From Sulfitobacter aestuariivivens (GTDB lineage: Bacteria > Pseudomonadota > Alphaproteobacteria > Rhodobacterales > Rhodobacteraceae): a stretch of DNA of 64,000 bases. Made by a program: the position numbers and the translations under genes. The stretch is taken from NCBI RefSeq assembly GCF_014763045.1, contig NZ_JACTAG010000001.1:1302001-1366000 (forward strand). The letters are read 5' to 3'. Position 1 is the stretch's first letter. Each line of letters starts with the position of its first letter. Under the pieces are notes generated by a model. That model searched no databases and had not been told where the DNA came from. It saw only the letters and a list, made by a program, of their open reading frames with translations. Positions 58,097 through 64,000 of the stretch are shown in pieces.

Positions 58097-60229
58097 TCAG
58101 CCCGCCGCTTTGAGTTCCAGACGACGCGCATGCAATACCGGTTCTGTATATCCCGAAGGTTGCTCACGCCCTTTCAGCACCAGATCGCAGGCCGCCTTGA
58201 AGGCAATCCCATCAAAGTCTGGCGCCATTGGCTGGTAAAGCGGATCGCTGTCATTCTGGCGGTCAACCACGGCCGCCATTTTCTTGAGCCCCGCCACGAC
58301 CTGATCCTCGGTGATCACGCCGTGATGCAGCCAGTTGGCCAGCGCTTGCGCAGAAATTCGGCACGTTGCGCGGTCTTCCATCAGGCCGACATCGTTGATG
58401 TCCGGCACTTTTGAGCAACCCACCCCCTGATCAACCCACCTCACAACGTACCCCAGAATTCCTTGCGCATTGTTCTCAATTTCGCGGGTGATCTCTGTGT
58501 CGCTCAGGTTTCGGTCGTCCATGACGGGGATATCAAGCAGATCTTCGAGCGTACCGCGCGCGCCACCGGCCTTGAGTTCCTCCTGCCGGGCCAACACATC
58601 TACGACGTGATAGTGCGTCGCATGTAGCGTTGCTGCCGTGGGCGAAGGCACCCAGGCGCAGGTGGCACCCGCTTGCGGATGACCGATCTTTGCCTCAAGC
58701 ATTTCCGCCATCCGGTCCGGCATGGCCCACATACCCTTTCCAATCTGGGCCTTGCCCTTGAGCCCGCAGGCCAGGCCGATATCCACATTACGGTCCTCAT
58801 AAGCCGCAATCCATGCAGCATTCTTCATCTCGCCTTTAGGCACCATCGGCCCGGCTTCCATAGAGGTATGAATTTCGTCTCCGGTCCGATCCAGGAACCC
58901 GGTGTTGATAAAGGCAACCCGGTGCTTGGCGGCGCGGATACAGGCTTTGAGGTTGGCCGATGTGCGACGCTCTTCGTCCATGATGCCCAGCTTCACCGTG
59001 TATTTTGGCAGCCCCAGAACTGCCTCGACGTGGGTAAAGATCGCATCCGAGAAAGCCACTTCCTCTGGTCCATGCATCTTGGGTTTTACCACATAGACGG
59101 AACCCGCAATCGAATTGCCTCCATCACGCTGCAAATCATGCATCGCAATCAGCGTGGTCAGCATGGCGTCCATCAGCCCTTCGCCAATCTCCAGCCCATC
59201 GCGATCCAAAATGGCAGGGTTGGTCATCAGGTGCCCGACATTGCGCACCAGCATCAGCGAACGACCCTTGACCGTGATGTCACTGCCGTTTGCGCCAGTG
59301 TAGACGCGGTCAGGGTTCATTTTTCGGGTCATCGTCCGGCCGCCCTTCTCAAAGGTCTCTGCAAGATCGCCCTTCATCAGACCCAACCAGTTGCCGTAGG
59401 CCACAATCTTGTCTTCTGCATCCACGGCCGCGACGCTGTCTTCGCAGTCCATGATGGTCGAGAGTGCGGATTCCAGCACCACATCAGACACATGCGCCGG
59501 ATCATCTTTGCCAATGGCGTGGTTTGCATCAACTTGAATTTCGATGTGCAAGCCGTTGTTTATCAGCAGAATCGCTGCAGGTTTGGCGGCGTCTCCCTGA
59601 TGGCCAACAAACTGCGCCGGATCAGCCAGCGCCGGGACAAGCGCGCCATCCGCGACGCGGTATCCAGCAACATCTGCATGACTGCCTTCGGCAAGGGGCA
59701 CCGCTTCGTCGAGAAACGCCTTGGCCCGCGCGACAACCCGCGCGCCACGAGCAGGATCATAGCTCCCGCCCGCGGGCAGGTCGCCAAGCGCATCCGTGCC
59801 GTAAAGCGCGTCATACAAACTGCCCCACCGCGCATTTGCCGCGTTGAGCGCAAAGCGGGCATTGGTAATCGGCACGACCAGCTGAGGTCCCGGGACAGCC
59901 GCGATTTCCGGGTCCACATTTCGGGTCTCGATCTCGAAGTCCGGCCCTTCTTCAACCAGATATCCGATTTCCTTCAGAAAGGCGGTATAGGCTTCAGCAT
60001 CGTGGGTCTGGCCCTTTCGCGCCAAATGCCACCGGTCAATTTCCTGCTGGATCTCATCACGGCGTGCCAACAAGGCACGGTTCTTGGGGCCATACTGGTG
60101 CACAAGATCAGAAAATCCCTGCCAAAAGGCACCGGGGTCAACGCCGGTTCCCGGCAGGGCCTGTTCTTCGATAAAGCTTTGCAGCCCGCTGTCTACCTGC
60201 AAGCCTTCCCGCTCGATCCGATCTGTCAT
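58097..60229 (-). CDS. glcB: Malate synthase G
   Basis: Condenses glyoxylate with acetyl-CoA to malate. The 710-residue protein is the full G-type length, with an extended N-terminal region. Characteristic elements are [11 protein letters not shown] (about 272-282), [13 protein letters not shown] [11 protein letters not shown] and [24 protein letters not shown] in parts. The start at 60229 has GGGAGGGATGGG upstream. An inverted repeat lies about 70 bp before it. Adjacent GlcG-like gene, so it probably serves glycolate and glyoxylate use. Confidence 0.97.
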   Translation of the reverse strand: MTDRIEREGLQVDSGLQSFIEEQALPGTGVDPGAFWQGFSDLVHQYGPKNRALLARRDEIQQEIDRWHLARKGQTHDAEAYTAFLKEIGYLVEEGPDFEIETRNVDPEIAAVPGPQLVVPITNARFALNAANARWGSLYDALYGTDALGDLPAGGSYDPARGARVVARAKAFLDEAVPLAEGSHADVAGYRVADGALVPALADPAQFVGHQGDAAKPAAILLINNGLHIEIQVDANHAIGKDDPAHVSDVVLESALSTIMDCEDSVAAVDAEDKIVAYGNWLGLMKGDLAETFEKGGRTMTRKMNPDRVYTGANGSDITVKGRSLMLVRNVGHLMTNPAILDRDGLEIGEGLMDAMLTTLIAMHDLQRDGGNSIAGSVYVVKPKMHGPEEVAFSDAIFTHVEAVLGLPKYTVKLGIMDEERRTSANLKACIRAAKHRVAFINTGFLDRTGDEIHTSMEAGPMVPKGEMKNAAWIAAYEDRNVDIGLACGLKGKAQIGKGMWAMPDRMAEMLEAKIGHPQAGATCAWVPSPTAATLHATHYHVVDVLARQEELKAGGARGTLEDLLDIPVMDDRNLSDTEITREIENNAQGILGYVVRWVDQGVGCSKVPDINDVGLMEDRATCRISAQALANWLHHGVITEDQVVAGLKKMAAVVDRQNDSDPLYQPMAPDFDGIAFKAACDLVLKGREQPSGYTEPVLHARRLELKAAG

Positions 60230-60300
60230 GGCCCATCCCTCCCTAATGTCGCTGTAATTTACGGCAGACTTACGGTGATAGTACAAGGGCATCAAGCGCA

Positions 60301-60321
60301 TTGGTAATATTTTTTTACCAA
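60301..60321. promoter_or_regulatory. Inverted repeat TTGGTAA-N7-TTACCAA upstream of glcB
   Basis: Seven-base perfect arms (60301-60307 and 60315-60321) with a T-rich 7-nt spacer, 72 bp before the glcB start and 2 bp beyond the DUF2256 stop. The half-site TTGGT...ACCAA resembles operators of GntR-type regulators such as PdhR or GlcC families. It may also form the 3' hairpin of the DUF2256 transcript. Confidence 0.5.
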
Positions 60322-60322
60322 T

Positions 60323-60457
60323 TTAAGCCTTCGTCGCTTTGCACCGGTGCGAACAATAGCGCACATCAACCCAGTCGCGCGCCCATTTTCGCCGCCAACT
60401 AAAGGGTTTACCACACGCCGCGCAATTCTTCACCGGCAGATCGGCCTTTTTCCGCAT
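60323..60457 (-). CDS. DUF2256 micro-protein (44 residues)
   Basis: A very short protein with the features of the DUF2256 group: N-terminal basic MRKKADLPVKNC, C12-x2-C15 and C35-x3-C39 as likely zinc ligands, and WRRKWARDWVDVRYCSHRC in parts. It is too short for standard gene finding but the Cys and Trp pattern is distinctive. The ribosome site is weak. It lies upstream of glcB on the same strand. Function unknown. Confidence 0.8.
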   Translation of the reverse strand: MRKKADLPVKNCAACGKPFSWRRKWARDWVDVRYCSHRCKATKA

Positions 60458-60484
60458 TTTGGCTATTTCCAACACCTTTCACAC

Positions 60485-60520
60485 AAAAAAGGCGGCACCT
60501 ACCAAGCAGGAGCCGCCGTT
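60485..60520 (-). terminator. Intrinsic terminator of the 60-aa membrane protein gene
   Basis: On the minus strand GGCGGC (60517-60512) and GCCGCC (60496-60491) pair, with inner CCT/AGG pairing, and are followed by six T (60490-60485). This is a textbook intrinsic terminator shape located 20 bp after the stop at 60540. Confidence 0.85.
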
Positions 60521-60539
60521 TCAGTATTGATCACCAGCT

Positions 60540-60722
60540 TCAGTCGCTGACGGTGACGCCGCCTTGATACGCTGTTGCGCCGCTGTCTGCGGTGCTCAGC
60601 ATGGAGACGCCAACGATGCCGATCAGCATCAGCGCGCCAAATATCATGGCGCCCTTGATTCCCCACAACGCGGGGGCATGGCGACTTTCCTGCTTTTCGA
60701 TGTTTGTGTCGGGTGCCGACAT
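60540..60722 (-). CDS. 60-residue single-pass membrane protein
   Basis: Short protein with a hydrophilic N-terminus, one membrane helix (about residues 22-43) and a short polar tail. AAGGAG is 6 nt before the ATG, and a good terminator follows, so it is a real, independently transcribed gene. It is divergent from pepN. No family recognised. A longer frame upstream is discarded. Confidence 0.75.
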   Translation of the reverse strand: MSAPDTNIEKQESRHAPALWGIKGAMIFGALMLIGIVGVSMLSTADSGATAYQGGVTVSD

Positions 60723-60829
60723 GTGTTTCTCCTTCGGATGAGATTGATGCAATGACCCGACTTGCGGGCCTGCTGTTGCAAACCTAACTTGCGGCAGAAG
60801 CAAAACGTTCCAGATCGACAGGATTTTCG

Positions 60830-63385
60830 ATGAAAGACGCGGCCCCCCAGACCATTTATCTGTCCGACTATTCACCCTTCGGGTATCTTGTTGACAGCGT
60901 CTCGCTGATCTTTGATCTCGCCCCTCACACCACCCGCGTGAAAAGCCGGATCGCCTTCCGTCCCAACCCTGATGCGACCGACGGCACGTTTTTTCTGCAC
61001 GGCGAGGCCCTGACCCTGATCAGCGCAACCATCGACGGCGCGCCGGTCTCACCCGACATCACCCCGCAGGGCCTTATTTGTGCCGTACCGGATGCCCCTT
61101 TTGTCTGGGAATCTGAGGTTGAGATTGATCCGGCGAACAATACTGCACTTGAAGGGCTCTATATGTCTAACGGCATGTACTGCACCCAATGCGAGGCCGA
61201 AGGGTTTCGAAAAATCACCTACTACCCTGACCGCCCCGACGTCATGGCCATCTTTGACGTCACCATCAACGGCCCTCATCCCGTCCTGCTGAGCAACGGC
61301 AATCCGGTCAAGAGCGCCCCAGATACCGCCCAATGGCATGATCCCTGGCCGAAGCCTGCGTATCTTTTCGCGCTGGTCGCCGGTGATCTGGTCGCGCATT
61401 CGGACAGTTTTACAACAATGGAAGGCCGTCACGTCGCATTGAATCTCTATGTACGTCCCGGTGACGAGGGGAAATGTGACTTTGGGATGCGGGCGCTCAA
61501 AGCGTCGATGAAATGGGACGAAGATGTTTATGGCCGCGCCTACGATCTCGACCTTTTCAACATCGTGGCAGTTGACGACTTCAACATGGGCGCGATGGAA
61601 AACAAGGGTCTGAACATTTTCAACTCTTCGGTGGTGCTTGCCAGCCCCGAAACATCCACCGACATGAATTTTGAACGGATCGAGGCGATCATCGCGCATG
61701 AGTACTTCCACAACTGGACCGGCAATCGGATTACGTGCCGCGATTGGTTCCAGCTGTGCCTCAAGGAAGGTCTGACGGTATTCCGCGACAGCCAGTTCAC
61801 CTGCGATATGCGCAGCGCGCCGGTCAAACGTATCTCAGACGTGATTGACCTGCGCGCCCGCCAATTTCCCGAAGATCAGGGGCCACTGGCCCATCCGGTG
61901 CGCCCTGAAAGCTTTCAAGAGATCAACAATTTCTACACGGCCACTGTGTACGAAAAAGGTGCCGAGGTTATTGGTATGCTCAGGCGCCTTGTGGGCGATG
62001 CTGCCTATGCCCGCGCCCTTGATCTCTACTTTGATCGGCATGACGGCGACGCGGCCACCATCGAGGACTGGCTGCAGGTCTTTGAGGACACAACCGATCG
62101 GGATCTGTCGCAGTTCAAACGCTGGTACACCCAGGCAGGCACACCGCATCTACATGTGAGCGAAAGCTTTGAACTGGACACACTGACACTCACCTTACGG
62201 CAGGAAACACCGCCATCAGCAGCAACTCCCGCGCCCGCACCGCTCGTGATACCGATTGCATTGGGTCTGATTGGCCCCGACGGGGAAGAAGTACTGGACA
62301 CCCGCGTGCTCGAGATGACCAAGGCTGAGCAAAGCTTCCGCTTCACCGGGCTAGATGCCCAACCCATTGCGTCGATCCTGCGCGGATTCTCCGCCCCCGT
62401 GATCCTGCATCATGATCTGTCAGATGCGGATCGGGTTCACCTGCTGGCCCATGATACCGATCCGTTTAATCGCTGGGAGGCCGGTCGCACTTTGGCGCGC
62501 AAAGCTTTGCTGGGGATCATCGAGCGCGGCACGCAGGTCGATGCCGCCTATCTCAACGGGCTACGCGCCGTGATCACCGATGAAAGGCTGGATCCGGCGT
62601 ACCGGGCGTTGATGATGGGCCTGCCGAGCCAGTCAGATCTGGCCAGTGCCCTACACGAGCGGGGCCAGACGCCAGACCCGGCGGCCATCCATTACGCGTC
62701 AGAGGCCATGCGCGACATCCTCGCCAGTCATCTGGCGGACGACCTGCAAGCGCTTTATCACGCCCATCAGGTGTCAGAGCCCTATCAGCCCGACGCCGAC
62801 CAATCGGGTCAGCGTGCCTTGTCCAACGCAATGCTGAGCCTGATCAGCCGCACAGACGGCGCTGCACTTGCCATGCGCCAGTTTCAGGGCGCGGACAACA
62901 TGACCCAACAGCTTGCCGCACTTGCCTGTGGCATCCGCGCGGGACAGGGCGACGAGATGCTGGCGCACTTCGAGGCCCAGTGGAAAGACGATCGGCTGGT
63001 CATGGATAAATGGTTCGGTCTGCAGGTGCACGAAGCGGCGCCCGAAAACGCCGCTGCTGTCGCCAAGAAGCTGACCGAGCACCCCGATTTCAACTGGAAG
63101 AATCCCAACCGCTTCCGGTCAGTTTTTGGTATGCTTGCAATGCACCATGCAGGCTTCCACCATGCGTCCGGCGCGGGTTACCGGCTGCTTGCGGACTGGC
63201 TGATCCGGCTGGACGCGGTGAACCCACAGACAACCGCACGGATGTGTTCGGCGTTTCAGACGTGGCGCCGCTATGACCCGGATCGCCAGGCGATTATCAA
63301 GGAACAGCTTGACCGGATCTTGGGGACGGAAGGTCTCAGCCGCGACTCTGCTGAGATGCTCACCCGCATCCGTGGCACCGATTGA
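60830..63385 (+). CDS. pepN: Aminopeptidase N
   Basis: M1 zinc metallopeptidase of 851 residues that removes N-terminal residues from peptides. It has the exopeptidase motif GAMEN at 254-258 and the zinc motif HEYFH with H290, E291 and H294, plus the third ligand E313. The C-terminal helical domain is present (for example FRSVFGMLAMHHAGFH). The length is close to that of the E. coli type (about 870). The AGGA ribosome site is weak. The next gene starts within its stop (TTGA). Confidence 0.97.
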   Translation: MKDAAPQTIYLSDYSPFGYLVDSVSLIFDLAPHTTRVKSRIAFRPNPDATDGTFFLHGEALTLISATIDGAPVSPDITPQGLICAVPDAPFVWESEVEIDPANNTALEGLYMSNGMYCTQCEAEGFRKITYYPDRPDVMAIFDVTINGPHPVLLSNGNPVKSAPDTAQWHDPWPKPAYLFALVAGDLVAHSDSFTTMEGRHVALNLYVRPGDEGKCDFGMRALKASMKWDEDVYGRAYDLDLFNIVAVDDFNMGAMENKGLNIFNSSVVLASPETSTDMNFERIEAIIAHEYFHNWTGNRITCRDWFQLCLKEGLTVFRDSQFTCDMRSAPVKRISDVIDLRARQFPEDQGPLAHPVRPESFQEINNFYTATVYEKGAEVIGMLRRLVGDAAYARALDLYFDRHDGDAATIEDWLQVFEDTTDRDLSQFKRWYTQAGTPHLHVSESFELDTLTLTLRQETPPSAATPAPAPLVIPIALGLIGPDGEEVLDTRVLEMTKAEQSFRFTGLDAQPIASILRGFSAPVILHHDLSDADRVHLLAHDTDPFNRWEAGRTLARKALLGIIERGTQVDAAYLNGLRAVITDERLDPAYRALMMGLPSQSDLASALHERGQTPDPAAIHYASEAMRDILASHLADDLQALYHAHQVSEPYQPDADQSGQRALSNAMLSLISRTDGAALAMRQFQGADNMTQQLAALACGIRAGQGDEMLAHFEAQWKDDRLVMDKWFGLQVHEAAPENAAAVAKKLTEHPDFNWKNPNRFRSVFGMLAMHHAGFHHASGAGYRLLADWLIRLDAVNPQTTARMCSAFQTWRRYDPDRQAIIKEQLDRILGTEGLSRDSAEMLTRIRGTD

Positions 63386-63819
63386 CCTTGGACGATTTCA
63401 CCTACCAGCGCTCGGGTCGGTCCTGGGCCGGGTTGATCGTGATCGGTGTAGTCTGGTGCGTTCTGCTGGTGCTCTATGGGTGGTTTGATGCGGCCTGGTG
63501 GATCGTTTTGGCACTGGCCGCCTTTACCATCCCTGCGGTGCTTGATCTCTTGCATGATACGCAAAGTGGTTTGCGGCTGAGCGATGACACACTGTCGTGG
63601 TTCACGGGCAAACGGGACGCCGATGTTGCGCTGTCACAAATTCACCACGTCCGCCTGGACACGCGGCTTGATTTTTCCGTCCGCGCCAGTCTTGTCCTTA
63701 AATCAGGCCGCAAACTGCGCCTCCCCTTTGAGGCAACACCCCCCCACGAGGCGTTTGAGAAAGCACTGCAAGCCCGCGGCATGAAAGTGGAACGCCACCA
63801 TTTCCAGCTGTTTCAGTGA
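63382..63819 (+). CDS. Small membrane protein coupled to pepN
   Basis: A 145-residue protein with two helices (about residues 16-33 and 37-56) followed by a short soluble domain with alternating strands (about 63-130). It starts with TTG inside the pepN stop (TTGA overlap), so translation is coupled. No family is recognised with confidence; it resembles small PH-like membrane proteins. The gene ends 7 bp from a convergent fragment. Confidence 0.65.
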   Translation: MTLDDFTYQRSGRSWAGLIVIGVVWCVLLVLYGWFDAAWWIVLALAAFTIPAVLDLLHDTQSGLRLSDDTLSWFTGKRDADVALSQIHHVRLDTRLDFSVRASLVLKSGRKLRLPFEATPPHEAFEKALQARGMKVERHHFQLFQ

Positions 63820-63826
63820 ATTCCGC

Positions 63827-64000
63827 CTAAGGCTTCGCTCTTGGGCGCGTGGCGTCAAGCGGCTTGCAATAGGTCTGACGCCGCAGCCAGCCTGACATGT
63901 CGCGCCGCTTTGACGCGCTGTGCATCGGGCCCCAATCTGCCGTGACACCCTGTCCGCGTCGGCCCTTGTAGCCATGAATCACACCGTCGCGCGGAACGGT
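63827..64000 (-). CDS. C-terminal fragment of an unidentified gene (cut by right edge)
   Basis: An open frame of 57 codons runs in from the right edge and ends at a TAG at 63827-63829. Its tail is basic (KRRDMSGWLRRQTYCKPLD) and codon use is in keeping with the rest of the window. It is convergent with the small membrane protein gene. Too little is visible for a family assignment. A competing frame on the same strand overlaps the neighbour far more and is less likely. Confidence 0.4.
   Translation of the reverse strand, partial: TVPRDGVIHGYKGRRGQGVTADWGPMHSASKRRDMSGWLRRQTYCKPLDATRPRAKP

Noticed and set aside
58673..60307. 544-residue open frame on the plus strand opposite glcB
   Set aside because: It mirrors the glcB coding strand and arises from GC-rich codon bias; no family features or ribosome site.
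63703..63975. Alternative 90-residue minus-strand frame at the right edge
   Set aside because: Overlaps the preceding coding gene by over 100 bp and has a poor composition; the other frame that runs out of the window is a better candidate.

Overview
This window reads as a chromosomal segment of a roseobacter-group alphaproteobacterium (Rhodobacteraceae). The grounds are a nuo operon studded with Rhodobacteraceae-type small extra genes (DUF5333-like, DUF5337-like), a leucine/isovalerate catabolic operon, dense translational coupling (ATGA, GTGA and TGATG overlaps), strong G/C bias at third codon positions, and the overall protein style. No rRNA, tRNA, CRISPR array, prophage or intact insertion sequence was seen.

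Layout. 1-11359 (minus): respiratory complex I operon nuoA-B-C-[103 aa]-[57 aa]-[NTF2-like]-D-[Cys-rich]-E-[helix-hairpin TM protein]-[DUF5337]-F-[membrane protein]-[methyltransferase]-[lipoprotein]-[DUF5333]-G, with nuoG cut by the left edge. A CHASE-domain histidine kinase faces it divergently (11572-13389). 13489-23591 (minus): leucine/isovalerate catabolism: ivd, an LprI-like secreted protein, a flavodoxin-like protein, an acyl-CoA synthetase, mccB, mccA, a GST, HMG-CoA lyase and methylglutaconyl-CoA hydratase; a candidate promoter and operator lie in front of ivd. 23748-30706: two PNPOx-like proteins, a DegT aminotransferase, phosphoglycolate phosphatase, glmU-glmS (UDP-GlcNAc supply) and an AlkD-like DNA repair protein. 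30882-34838: lipoprotein, moaA (molybdopterin), waaA (Kdo transferase) and an LPS-type glycosyltransferase.

34957-46056: a peptide/N-acyl amino acid module. It has tandem M20 amidohydrolases, an FAD oxidoreductase, ArgE and a dual ATPase on the minus strand, with the binding protein and two permeases on the plus strand. Import, deacylation and oxidation appear co-located. 46293-50192: YedE-like transporter, DUF3422 protein and MATE efflux pump. 50356-54042: pntAB transhydrogenase and an isoprenylcysteine methyltransferase-like protein. 54181-56751: short-chain dehydrogenase, iron-type alcohol dehydrogenase and a degenerate REP-associated transposase preceded by a perfect CtrA-like box. 56787-60722: class I amidotransferase peptidase, GlcG-like protein, malate synthase G with a strong inverted repeat upstream, a DUF2256 micro-protein and a 60-aa membrane protein. 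60830-64000: pepN, a small membrane protein and a gene fragment at the right edge.

The points most worth following are the duplicated helix-hairpin domain in NuoE and its membrane neighbour, the CtrA-box/hairpin beside a catalytically degenerate RAYT, the matching two-hairpin 3' elements at two distant loci, and the operator-like palindromes in front of glcB and ivd and inside the leucine cluster.
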